Source: Mycobacterium sp. DL
GTDB taxonomy: Bacteria > Actinomycetota > Actinomycetes > Mycobacteriales > Mycobacteriaceae
Assembly (NCBI RefSeq): GCF_039729195.1
Contig: NZ_CP155796.1
Location: forward strand, 2,976,001 to 3,040,000
Direction of reading: 5' to 3'
DNA: 64,000 bases
A model generated the notes under the pieces. The model was not told the DNA's origin, made no database searches, and saw nothing but the letters and a program-made list of their open reading frames with translations. Made by a program: the position numbers and the translations under genes. This document shows positions 52,749 through 61,037 of the stretch, one piece after another (position 1 is the stretch's first letter; every line of letters begins with the position of its first letter).

Positions 52749-53515
52749 CCCGTCAGCGGTTGCAGCACCGGCCGCCGCGGCCCGCGGTCGTTTCCGGCGG
52801 ACCGGCCGCGGACATGTCGCCAGAGCCACGGCATCAGCATGTTCTGTGTCCACAGCACCTGCGAACAGGTCCGCGTCCGAAAGGAGGGGGCCGCGGACCC
52901 CGGATCGATCTGCGCCCAATCGTGGCTGCTGCCCGGCAGACCGAGCGCCTCGGCGGCAGCCGCCGCAAACAGCATGTGCCCCTTCGTCGAACCGTGTACC
53001 CGGTCCACGCTCCAGGTGTCCGGCTGAGTCATCGACGGTGCCTGATGGAGGTCGACGAGGCGGAATCCGTGCCGGTCGGCACCGTCGCGGATCCGGCTGT
53101 TGATCTGTAGGACCCGTCTGGCGAGGACCCGCCCGATAGGCAGGATCCTCGCCAGGTCCGGGAACGTCGTCGTCACCACCGTGGCCTCCGAGTCGGCGAG
53201 CCGCGCATAGAGCTCGTCCAGTTGTGCCAGCGCCCCGTCGAATCCGGGGCCCGGGCGGGTCACGTCGTTCATCCCGATGCAGACGGTGATCAGATCCGCG
53301 CGCATCGCCGTCGCCCTGGGCAGCTGATCGACGAGCACATCGTGAATCTGCTTGCCGCGCACCGCAAGATTCGCATACTGCAATCCCGGCTGATGACCGT
53401 CGAGCAGCACAGCCAGCCGGTCGGCGAAACCGGCCAGTCCGGCGGCGTCGTCGCCGTCCCAGAGTCCTTCGGTCTGGCTGTCGCCCAACGCGACATACCG
53501 GGTGTACCCGAGCAC
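52745..53515 (-). CDS. SGNH/GDSL-type hydrolase
   Basis: 256 residues: block I ALGDSQTEGL (catalytic Ser), block III GMNDVT (oxyanion Asn), block V VDRVHGSTKGH (catalytic Asp/His). Block II Gly is in the NLAVRG segment. Esterase or acylhydrolase, cytosolic as no signal is seen. The C-terminal 50 residues are basic and unusual. Start at 53515, followed after ten bases by the next gene. Confidence 0.92.
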   Translation of the reverse strand: MLGYTRYVALGDSQTEGLWDGDDAAGLAGFADRLAVLLDGHQPGLQYANLAVRGKQIHDVLVDQLPRATAMRADLITVCIGMNDVTRPGPGFDGALAQLDELYARLADSEATVVTTTFPDLARILPIGRVLARRVLQINSRIRDGADRHGFRLVDLHQAPSMTQPDTWSVDRVHGSTKGHMLFAAAAAEALGLPGSSHDWAQIDPGSAAPSFRTRTCSQVLWTQNMLMPWLWRHVRGRSAGNDRGPRRPVLQPLTG

Positions 53516-53525
53516 AGACGAGACT

Positions 53526-54338
53526 TTAGATCAGCCTGCCCAGCCTGCTCAGGTTGAGTACGACACCGGACACGGTGAGCTGGGTGATGATGTCCTCCAG
53601 TCGCCTGCGCGGCAGCTCGGCACGCCACTGCGGCAACGTCCCCGTCACCCGCACGACGCCGGGGGCGAAGGTGATGCCGGTCAGTTGCAGCCCGTGGGCG
53701 AACTCGGGCAGCCGCACCGGGTAGGACGGGGTCCTGGTCGGGAGCCGCCAGCACGTGCGGCCGATCGTCACGCCGCGCGGGGTCAGCCACAGCGTCGAGC
53801 CGTCCAAGCGGGCCGCCACCTCGACGTGGCCCATCCGCGGACGGCGGGCCATCCGCAGGCGCGCCACACCGTCGGCTCCGATCTCGCCGTGGAGCCTCGG
53901 AGCCACCGAGCGGAACAGCTCGTCGAGTGAGGTCGTCGGCACGTCCAGCGTCATCTCCACCGGCGCCGCCACCAGCACGGGGGTGATGGCGGGTTTGACG
54001 TGCACGTTGTGCAACACCACCGAGGCACGATCGAACGAACTCGTCCGCCATCGAATACCGTGGGCCACCATCGTGACGTCGTTGAGCTGACCGACCGACA
54101 GACCCCGGACGTCGAGGCGGGAGTCGAACTCCGCGACCGTCATCGTCAGGTCGCCGTCGTCGAGACGCACGGTGACCTGCCGCCCGAGAACCAGTCGGCG
54201 GATCGTCATGAACAGCGTCCGGTAGGCAGTCGCGGCCCCGCCGTTGACCGGTGCCATGGCCGCCGCCGACCACAGCGAGGTGAGCAGGTCGAGGGGCCGG
54301 AATGGGTCGAACCGGCGCGTGGGCCGCGGACGGGTCAT
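53526..54338 (-). CDS. DUF2993/LmeA-like lipid-binding protein (tentative)
   Basis: 270 residues. RFDPFRPLDLLTSLWSAAAMA at the N-terminus, then VTVRLDDGDLTMTVAEFDSRLDVRGL, RASVVLHNVHVKPAITPVLVAAPVEMTLDVPTT and a later GLQLTGITFAPGVVRVTGTLP. The repeated long strands fit the tubular LmeA/DUF2993 phospholipid-binding fold used in mannan maturation, but there is no signal peptide as usual in that family, and the assignment is weak. Start ATG 54338 (or ATG 54350). Confidence 0.5.
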   Translation of the reverse strand: MTRPRPTRRFDPFRPLDLLTSLWSAAAMAPVNGGAATAYRTLFMTIRRLVLGRQVTVRLDDGDLTMTVAEFDSRLDVRGLSVGQLNDVTMVAHGIRWRTSSFDRASVVLHNVHVKPAITPVLVAAPVEMTLDVPTTSLDELFRSVAPRLHGEIGADGVARLRMARRPRMGHVEVAARLDGSTLWLTPRGVTIGRTCWRLPTRTPSYPVRLPEFAHGLQLTGITFAPGVVRVTGTLPQWRAELPRRRLEDIITQLTVSGVVLNLSRLGRLI

Positions 54339-54389
54339 GATGCCCTCCATCCTCGCACGCCGACCGCGGCACCCGGTTATCGTCCACCA

Positions 54390-54881
54390 GTGCCCAAGCT
54401 CAGCGCCGGACTCCTGCTCTACCGCCAGACCAACGGTCTCCTCGAGGTGCTCGTCGGCCATCCGGGCGGCCCGTTCTGGGCGCGCAAGGACGAGGGCGCC
54501 TGGTCGATTCCCAAAGGCGAGTACCTCGACGGGGAGGACCCGTGGACGGTCGCCCAGCGGGAATTCACCGAGGAGATCGGAAAGCCGCCGCCGGCCGGGC
54601 TGCGGATCGACTTCCCGCCGCTGCGCCAGCCGAGCGGCAAGATCATCACAGCGTTCGCCGTTGGTGCCGACCTCGACCTGGAAGGCACGTCCAGCAACAC
54701 CTTCACACTGGAATGGCCCAGAGGCTCAGGCAATCTCAGGGAGTTCCCGGAGATCGACCGGGCGGCGTGGCTCGCGGTGCCGACCGCTCGGGCGAAGCTG
54801 GTGAAGGGCCAGCGCCCACTGCTCGACCGGCTCGAGGATGCGCTCGGACGCGGCGAACCGCCGGCGTCTCGATCGCATTGA
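54390..54881 (+). CDS. Nudix hydrolase
   Basis: 163 residues. The Nudix box GEYLDGEDPWTVAQREFTEEIG (Gx5Ex7REUXEEXGU) is complete, so metal and pyrophosphate hydrolysis are expected. N-terminal LSAGLLLYRQTNGLLEVLVGHPGGPFW is typical. Start GTG 54390 gives VPKLSAG. Its 3' end overlaps the convergent SnoaL-like gene by about 146 bases. Confidence 0.93.
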   Translation: MPKLSAGLLLYRQTNGLLEVLVGHPGGPFWARKDEGAWSIPKGEYLDGEDPWTVAQREFTEEIGKPPPAGLRIDFPPLRQPSGKIITAFAVGADLDLEGTSSNTFTLEWPRGSGNLREFPEIDRAAWLAVPTARAKLVKGQRPLLDRLEDALGRGEPPASRSH

Positions 54882-55293
54882 TCGTCAACGCGCGACCATG
54901 GAACCGCCAGCCCTTTCCCGTCCGCAGGTACTCGTCGTCATAACGTAGGTGCCACACCACGTCGGTGACCGACTCAGCGGTCACCGTCCAGTGGTGCGCG
55001 ATACAGGTGATACGGCCCAGCGCGTAGCCGGGATCACCACCGGCATACACCTCGCCGACGATCGCGTGCTCGGTCCGAGTCACCTGCGCGAGCCCCGACA
55101 TCGCGGTCCGCACGCCGTCGCGGCCGTGATGCCTGAGTACCGGCTCCAACGAGCGCGGGGGATCAGGCAGGCGTAATTCCGCTGTCTCGGTGAATAATTC
55201 GCACACATCACTGAACCGGCGATCATCGACGGCCGACGCGTACAGGTGGACCAGGTCGCTGACCGCGAGCCGGTCGGCGACCTCGAGACTCAC
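54736..55293 (-). CDS. SnoaL-like protein, 3' end overlapping the Nudix gene
   Basis: 185 residues, GTG start overlapping the stop of the upstream LLM gene (GTGA). Residues 1-135 fit a SnoaL-like fold (LAVSDLVHLYASAVDDRRFSDVCELF, ... VVWHLRYDDEYLRTGKGWRFHGRAL). The last 45 residues (RVRAHPRAGRAVGAGPSPASP...) are low-complexity, basic and lie opposite the Nudix gene; they may be read-through after loss of an earlier stop. Confidence 0.65.
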   Translation of the reverse strand: MSLEVADRLAVSDLVHLYASAVDDRRFSDVCELFTETAELRLPDPPRSLEPVLRHHGRDGVRTAMSGLAQVTRTEHAIVGEVYAGGDPGYALGRITCIAHHWTVTAESVTDVVWHLRYDDEYLRTGKGWRFHGRALTINAIETPAVRRVRAHPRAGRAVGAGPSPASPERSAPRATPPGRSPGTP

Positions 55294-56174
55294 GGCGTCA
55301 GCCCGAGTCGGTCGGCGCACGCCGAGAGCATGTCGCGGACTTCGTCGATGTCGGTGGTGGCGGGCAGCGAAGGCAGCGCCAGCACGATCCGGTCCGCACC
55401 GGCGGCGGCGAGCCCGGCCGCCCGTTCGGGGTCGATCTTGGTCACCAGATGACCCAACGAAACCTCCAGTGCCGCGCTGTCGCGTCCGAGCCTGGCCGCC
55501 TCGTCCCGCATGACCGCGATCAGCTCGCGGAGGCGGTCCGCACCCACGCCCAGCGGCTGGAAACCGTCGCCGTAGCGGCCCGCCCGCAGCGCCGCCGCGC
55601 GACTGTGACCACCGATGTGAATGGGCAAGTGGGCGAGCGGTTTCGGACGGCACACCACGTCGTCGAAGGAGAAGAACTCACCGCGATGGGTCACTCCCTG
55701 CGCCGGGCCGTCCCACAGCATCCGCATCACCTGCAGTTGTTCGTCGGTCCGGCGGCCACGGCTGCCGAAATCGGAACCGCACGCCTCGACCTCCTCCCTG
55801 AGCCATCCGACGCCGACGCACAACCGCAGGCGTCCGCCGGAAAGCGCGTCGACGGTGGCGGCCCGTTTCGCCATCACCACCGGATGGTGGTTGGGCAACA
55901 CCAGTACCCCGGTTGCCAGACCCAGCCGATCCGTGCGGCCGGCCAGAAACGCCAGCAGGTCAACGGGATCGGGAACCGGACAATCCGGCGGGAGGTCGAC
56001 CCGACCGGACTCGTCGTAGGGGTAGACGCTGTCATAGCGCGAGACCATCACGGTGTGCTCGGCGACGACGATCGACTCGAACCCGCAGGCTTCCAGGTGC
56101 TGCGCGAACAGCGTCATCCAGTGCGGGTCGGCGGTGAGCCCTGCGCCCACCGGTGCGAAGACGGCGTATTTCAT
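55290..56174 (-). CDS. LLM-class F420/flavin-dependent oxidoreductase
   Basis: 294 residues of the luciferase-like monooxygenase TIM barrel: VGAGLTADPHWMTLFAQHLEACGFESIVVAEHTVM, RTDRLGLATGVLVLPNHHPVVMAKRAATVDALSGGRLRLCVGVGW and LPIHIGGHSRAAALRAGRYGDGFQPL. The pattern matches the F420-dependent mycobacterial group. Substrate unknown. ATG at 56174. Confidence 0.92.
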   Translation of the reverse strand: MKYAVFAPVGAGLTADPHWMTLFAQHLEACGFESIVVAEHTVMVSRYDSVYPYDESGRVDLPPDCPVPDPVDLLAFLAGRTDRLGLATGVLVLPNHHPVVMAKRAATVDALSGGRLRLCVGVGWLREEVEACGSDFGSRGRRTDEQLQVMRMLWDGPAQGVTHRGEFFSFDDVVCRPKPLAHLPIHIGGHSRAAALRAGRYGDGFQPLGVGADRLRELIAVMRDEAARLGRDSAALEVSLGHLVTKIDPERAAGLAAAGADRIVLALPSLPATTDIDEVRDMLSACADRLGLTP

Positions 56175-56183
56175 GGCTGCGCG

Positions 56184-57290
56184 CTACAGATCCAGAGTCA
56201 GACCGGATCCAACCGGAGCCCGTGACACGCAGGTCAGCATCATTCCTGCGGTGCGTTCGGGTTCGGTCAGCAAGGTGTCGCGGTGCTCGACTTCGCCGGC
56301 GAGCACCCGGGTTCGGCAGGTGCCGCAGAACCCCTGCTGGCAGGAGTACGGGGCATGCACCCCAGCCCGGCGCAGCGCGCCGAGCAGTGTCTCCTCAGCG
56401 CCGACGTCGACCGTCTCGCCGGTGGATGTCACGGTGGCCCGGAACGGCCGACCGTCGACGACGGGCGCTGCGGCAAACCGTTCGAAGTGCAGTTCGACAT
56501 CGTCGCGACCGACCAGTGCTGCCCTGATCGCGGTCAGCATCGGCGCAGGCCCACACGCGTACACCGCGGTGCCGTCGGGGCAATCGCCGAGCAGGTCTGC
56601 CGCCGTGGGCACACCGTCGAGGTCGTCGGTCCTGATGGTGATGTTCGTGCCGAATGCCGCCACTTCGTCGACGAACGGCAGGCTGTCACGGCTACGGCCG
56701 GCGTAGACCATCGACCACTCGACCCCGAGTCGACGAGCCAGGCCCAGCATCGGCAGGATCGGCGTGATGCCGATACCGCCGGCGATGAAGTGGAATCGTC
56801 GCGACGGCGAACCGTAGCCGGGAACCGTGAGCGGGAACGCATTTCGTGGGCCGTGGGTGTGCACCGTCGCGCCCTGCGGCAGGGCGTCGTGCACCTCCAC
56901 CGATCCGCCGCCGCCGCCGGGAATCCGCCGCACCGCGACGCGGTACCGCTCCGGCGATGCCGGATCCCCGCATAGCGAGTACTGCCTCACCAGACCGCTC
57001 GGTAGATGGAGGTCGAGGTGGGCGCCCGGGTACCACCTGGGCAGCGGCGCGCTGTCCGCGGGGGCGAGCGTCAGCTCGATCACGTCCTGGTCATGGGCCA
57101 CCACACGTCGTCGCTCCACCCGCAGCGGGAAGGTCGCGGCGCCGCTGCCCGGCGGCTGGATCCGGCGTACCGCCGCAGTGGCAGCCCAGATTCCCGAAAG
57201 CGCCGCCTCTGCCAGGCTCAAGGTCAGGTCGTGACGAGCCCGACCGAACGCGCTGGGCGGGGTGTTGCGATACGCCTCGAGCAGCCTCAT
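56184..57290 (-). CDS. Ferredoxin/flavodoxin-type oxidoreductase with C-terminal 2Fe-2S domain
   Basis: 368 residues in the order flavin (RxYS-like RQYSLCGDP), NAD(P)H-binding (FHFIAGGIGITPILPMLGLAR, VYACGPAPML) and plant-type 2Fe-2S (YSCQQGFCGTCRTRV, with a distal Cys in LTC). This is the phthalate-dioxygenase/vanillate-O-demethylase reductase architecture, plus a 60-residue N-terminal extension. ATG at 57290 overlaps the upstream stop by one base. It should deliver NAD(P)H electrons to an oxygenase; the upstream PF10118 protein is the obvious partner. Confidence 0.92.
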   Translation of the reverse strand: MRLLEAYRNTPPSAFGRARHDLTLSLAEAALSGIWAATAAVRRIQPPGSGAATFPLRVERRRVVAHDQDVIELTLAPADSAPLPRWYPGAHLDLHLPSGLVRQYSLCGDPASPERYRVAVRRIPGGGGGSVEVHDALPQGATVHTHGPRNAFPLTVPGYGSPSRRFHFIAGGIGITPILPMLGLARRLGVEWSMVYAGRSRDSLPFVDEVAAFGTNITIRTDDLDGVPTAADLLGDCPDGTAVYACGPAPMLTAIRAALVGRDDVELHFERFAAAPVVDGRPFRATVTSTGETVDVGAEETLLGALRRAGVHAPYSCQQGFCGTCRTRVLAGEVEHRDTLLTEPERTAGMMLTCVSRAPVGSGLTLDL

Positions 57291-58189
57291 CACAGATGGG
57301 CGGCGCGGGCCGCGGGGGAGGCCGCGAGGTACGCGACGGCCTGAGCGGTGGAGCCCAGCTCGTCCGGCGAATAGCCGGGGCGAAAGTACGCCAACGTGTT
57401 GGAGCCGAAGAGCTTTCGATAGCGGGGCAGCAGTCCGAGTTTCGAGTCGCGCATCCGCATCCGGTTGAACGTCCACCAGTTGGCATCGACACTCGGGTCG
57501 GTCTTGACCAGATACCACGCGGCACGCTGAAAGAAGATGCACAGCATCACCGCCGCCGTGGCCATCGCGCGAACGCGGCTGAGATAGCTGCTGTCGAAAT
57601 ACGTGGCGACATCGTGGGCGACGCTGCGGTGTTCGACCTCTTCGCTGCCATGCCAACGGAACAGGTCCACCAGAGTCGGGTCCGCGTCGTGATCGTCCCA
57701 GGTGCAGTTCAGTGCGAAGTCGCCCATCACCGCGGTGTAGTGCTCGATCGCGGCGATCAGCCACAGCCGGTCACAGAGGTGAGTCATCCGGCGGGCCGGG
57801 TCGGTGGTGTCCGGCGGAGCGAGGACGCCGGTGAACAGGTGCTCGACCTGATCGAGGAGCGGCGCAGGGTCGACGCCGCGGTCGACCATGTAGCCGCGCA
57901 GCGCCTGATCGTGCACATCGGCGTGGGTGGCCTCCTGGCCGATGAACCCGCGGATGTCCTCGGCCAGCTTGGGGTCTTTCACGAGAGGCAACGCTTCATT
58001 GAAGGTCTCGACGAACCAGCGTTCGCCGGCCGGGAGCACGATGTTGAGCACGCTGACCACGTGCGAGGCCACCGGGTGGCCGGGAATCCAGTGCAGGGGG
58101 CTGTCGGCCAGGTCGAAGTGCACCTTGCGGGCCTGGATCTGCACCGGCCCGGGGTCTATCTCGTCATCGAATCGGCGGGGTCGCAGCAT
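57290..58189 (-). CDS. PF10118 'metal-dependent hydrolase' with ferritin-like diiron ligand set
   Basis: 299 residues, PF10118-type (MLRPRRFDDEIDPGP, HPVASHVVSVLNIVLPAGERWF, SVAHDVATYFDSSYLSRVR). Four ligand positions fit a diiron four-helix bundle: Glu56, Glu86-x-x-His89 (QEATH), Glu149 (AIEHY) and Glu184-x-x-His187 (EEVEH). The family name says hydrolase, but this ligand set plus one-base coupling to a ferredoxin-type reductase points to an oxygen-using diiron enzyme. ATG at 58189. Confidence 0.8.
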   Translation of the reverse strand: MLRPRRFDDEIDPGPVQIQARKVHFDLADSPLHWIPGHPVASHVVSVLNIVLPAGERWFVETFNEALPLVKDPKLAEDIRGFIGQEATHADVHDQALRGYMVDRGVDPAPLLDQVEHLFTGVLAPPDTTDPARRMTHLCDRLWLIAAIEHYTAVMGDFALNCTWDDHDADPTLVDLFRWHGSEEVEHRSVAHDVATYFDSSYLSRVRAMATAAVMLCIFFQRAAWYLVKTDPSVDANWWTFNRMRMRDSKLGLLPRYRKLFGSNTLAYFRPGYSPDELGSTAQAVAYLAASPAARAAHL

Positions 58190-58288
58190 CGCGCGGGCTC
58201 CTGTTCGTCGTCGCTCTTTCGGGAGTTTACGACGGGCAGGGTCGGTAGGTGGGAACGCGGGTCCCGGATAGCTGTGCCAGCCGGCGGG

Positions 58289-58756
58289 TCAGCCGATCGG
58301 TTGTCCGGGGATCGCGGGACCGCCCTGGATCTGCGGGGGAGCGCCGGCCACGGGGCCTCCTGCCCCGGGAGCACCGGCGATCGGCACCAGCGGCGTCGGG
58401 GTCACCGTCGTGACGCCGTTGGCGCCGACGGTGGGACCACCGGTGGGTCCCATCGCCTTGATCGCGTCCGCGGCCGCCTGGGTGCAATCCAGGTTCAGCA
58501 GCATCCGGCCGCCGCTGGTCATCTTCTGAGAGTCGACCAAACAGTTGAACTGCGGCAGGACACTGCCGGTCGAACCGCCGAAGTAGGCCTTGACGCCCTG
58601 GCTCTTCAGAATCGCCAGTGCTCTGCCGTATTGCTCACCGGTGACGTTGTACGGCGATGGCTGGGCCGGCTGCGACATCGCCACGCCGGCGCCGATCAGC
58701 GCCGCACTTCCGGCCACGACGAGCCCGCCGCTGAATACTGCAACGCGGTTTCTCAC
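58289..58756 (-). CDS. Secreted mycobacterial protein of unknown function
   Basis: 155 residues. Signal peptide (AVFSGGLVVAGSAALIGAGVAMS, cleavage near SQPAQP). The mature core GEQYGRALAILKSQGVKAYFGG and LPQFNCLVDSQK, with LNLDCTQA and two Cys, resembles other small exported mycobacterial proteins. It ends in a Gly/Pro/Ala tail. Start ATG 58756. No function known. Confidence 0.7.
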   Translation of the reverse strand: MRNRVAVFSGGLVVAGSAALIGAGVAMSQPAQPSPYNVTGEQYGRALAILKSQGVKAYFGGSTGSVLPQFNCLVDSQKMTSGGRMLLNLDCTQAAADAIKAMGPTGGPTVGANGVTTVTPTPLVPIAGAPGAGGPVAGAPPQIQGGPAIPGQPIG

Positions 58757-58853
58757 GACAACTATCTCCTCGGCTCGGTGTGCGGTGCGAACATATCGCA
58801 GCGGTGCTGAATGTGAAACCGGTGCAGAAGCCCGCGGTGTTACATGCGCGGTG

Positions 58854-61019
58854 TCACACCGGGGGTTTGACCCCCGCCCGCATCACCTCGCACAGGGCGG
58901 CGGCGCGCGGATCGGTGAACACCTGCTCGAGCAGCATCTGCCGCCCCTGCGGATCGCCGAGCGGAACCCGCCAGTTCGGGTACTCGTCGACGGTTCCCGG
59001 CTGGTTCTGGGTACGAACCTCGCCGACGGCGTCGGCCAGCGACAACGACAACAGCCGAGACGGGGTCCGCCCCAGATACCGGTGCAGGGCCAGCACGACC
59101 TCGTCGACGTCGAGTTCCCCGTCGTCGTCACCGCCGAGCAGACCTACTCTGCGCAGTTCGGACATCCAGGCCCGCTGCTGTGCCCGGTCACCGGCCAACT
59201 CCTCGTCGGCGGGGCGGGTCAGGAGCCCGAGAGCATCCCGCAGCCGGACGTGCTCTCCGGCGAGGTAACCGCGGGTCGGGGGCAGGTCGTGGGTCGTGGC
59301 GGCCGACAGGCAGGACTCTCGCCACCGTTCGGCGGGCAGCGGGCCACCCGTTCCCTCCCGGTCCATCTCGAACCACAGGATCGAGGTGCCCATCAGACCG
59401 CGATCACGCAGATAGTCGCGGACCCACGGCTCCACCGTCCCGAGATCCTCGCCGACGACGACTGCGCCCGCGCGGTGTGCCTCCAACGCGACGATCCCGA
59501 TCATCGCCTCGTGGTCGTAGCGGACATAGGTGCCCGCGGTCGGCGGCGCATCCTCGGGGATCCACCACAGCCGGAACAACCCGATGATGTGGTCGATGCG
59601 CACGCCGCCCGCGTGCCGCAGCACCGCGCCGACGAGCGCGCGGAACGGCTCGTAGGCCGCCTCGGCTAGCCGGTCCGGCCGCCATGGTGGCTGCGACCAG
59701 TCCTGTCCGAGCTGATTGAACTCATCCGGCGGCGCCCCGGCCGTGACACCGAGGGCCAGCACCTCCTGCAGCGCCCAGGCATCGGCGCCGTCGGGATCCA
59801 CCCCGACCGCGAGGTCGTGCATGATGCCCAGCTCCATCCCCGCCTGCACCGCGTCGGCCTGCGCGGCAGTCAACTGGTCATCGACCAACCACTGCAGCCA
59901 GCGGTGGAAGTCCACCGCCGAGGGGTGCTCGTCGACGAACCGGGCAACCGCAGCGGAGCGTGGATGCCGCAGATCCTCCGGCCACGAGTGCCAGTTGCCG
60001 CCGTGGCGCTCGGCGAGCGCGCACCAGGTGGCAAAGTCGTCGAGACTGCGGCCCTGACGATCCAGGAACGCCTGGTAGGCGATCGCCCGCCCGGCTGACG
60101 GCTTGACGAGGTAGATGCTCTGCAGCGCCTCACGTTTGGCCTTCCACACGCGGTCGCGGTCGATCTGGTCGGAGCGGTCGGCGCGGCCCTGCACCTGGGC
60201 CTGCGCTTTGCGGATGCGGCCCCGATGCCGCACGTAGGCGAACTCGGGGACCGCCTCCACCCGCAGGTACATCGGGTTGACGAATCGACGCGAAGTGGGC
60301 AGGTACGGCGAGGGCTCCATCGGCGCGACGGGTGCCGCCGCGTGCAGTGGGTTGACCAACACGAACCCCGCCCCGTGAGCGGCGGCCGACCAGACGGCCA
60401 GATCGGTGAGATCGGTCAAATCGCCTACTCCCCAGGAGTTTCGGGAGCGAACGCTGTAGAGCTGGGTGGACAGTCCCCATGCGCGGCGGGAGCCGAGGCG
60501 GGCCGGGGGCTCCAGCGACGCAGGTGCCACGATGACCGTCGTGCCGGTATCGGAGGAACCGACCTGCAGATGCAGTCGGTGGTAGCCGATGGGCAGGTCG
60601 GCGGGTAGCTCGAAACTGGCCTCGCCCACCAGTCTGCCGTCGAGATCGTAAGGAGGCCTGTTGTTTTCGAGCTGTCGCAGACCCGTCCGCACGCTGCCGT
60701 CTTCCAGGCGCATCCACAGTCTGACCGGATCGTTGTGCGTGACATGCACCCAGAACGACGTGGTGGCGCCGGTTCGCCCGACGATCGCCGGCGGCAGCGC
60801 CCGGGACCAGTGGGCACGGTCGTGGGCGGCGATCGCCGCGGACCGGTCGTCCTCGACTGCGGCCGGCACACCGAGTGCGTCGAGCACCGAGATCAGCGTC
60901 GACGCCGGCACGGTCACGGGGCGGCCCGTCCAGTCCGCATACCCGGTGGCCACCCCGTAGCGATGCGCGAGCTCGATCAGCGATGCGGGCAGGTCGGTGT
61001 CCTCGGAGGCGACGGGCAT
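58854..61019 (-). CDS. malQ: 4-alpha-glucanotransferase (amylomaltase)
   Basis: 721 residues, GH77. LSTQLYSVRSRNSWGVGDLTDL, ANPxxLHAAAPVAPMEPSPYLPTSRRFVNPMYL, VRIDHIIGLFRLWWIPEDAPPTAGTYVRYDHEAMIGIVALEA, VVGEDLGTVEPWVRDYL and THDLPPTRGYLAGEH give the catalytic Asp/Glu/Asp. Moves maltosyl units in glycogen/maltodextrin use. ATG 61019. A likely operon with lysA, 18 bases apart. Confidence 0.96.
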   Translation of the reverse strand: MPVASEDTDLPASLIELAHRYGVATGYADWTGRPVTVPASTLISVLDALGVPAAVEDDRSAAIAAHDRAHWSRALPPAIVGRTGATTSFWVHVTHNDPVRLWMRLEDGSVRTGLRQLENNRPPYDLDGRLVGEASFELPADLPIGYHRLHLQVGSSDTGTTVIVAPASLEPPARLGSRRAWGLSTQLYSVRSRNSWGVGDLTDLTDLAVWSAAAHGAGFVLVNPLHAAAPVAPMEPSPYLPTSRRFVNPMYLRVEAVPEFAYVRHRGRIRKAQAQVQGRADRSDQIDRDRVWKAKREALQSIYLVKPSAGRAIAYQAFLDRQGRSLDDFATWCALAERHGGNWHSWPEDLRHPRSAAVARFVDEHPSAVDFHRWLQWLVDDQLTAAQADAVQAGMELGIMHDLAVGVDPDGADAWALQEVLALGVTAGAPPDEFNQLGQDWSQPPWRPDRLAEAAYEPFRALVGAVLRHAGGVRIDHIIGLFRLWWIPEDAPPTAGTYVRYDHEAMIGIVALEAHRAGAVVVGEDLGTVEPWVRDYLRDRGLMGTSILWFEMDREGTGGPLPAERWRESCLSAATTHDLPPTRGYLAGEHVRLRDALGLLTRPADEELAGDRAQQRAWMSELRRVGLLGGDDDGELDVDEVVLALHRYLGRTPSRLLSLSLADAVGEVRTQNQPGTVDEYPNWRVPLGDPQGRQMLLEQVFTDPRAAALCEVMRAGVKPPV

Positions 61020-61037
61020 GCCGACAATCTTGCCCCC

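Noticed and set aside
58861..58875. GGGGG-TTTGA-CCCCC as a terminator of malQ
   Set aside because: Stem of only five base pairs, within a few bases of the malQ stop and without a T run; too weak.
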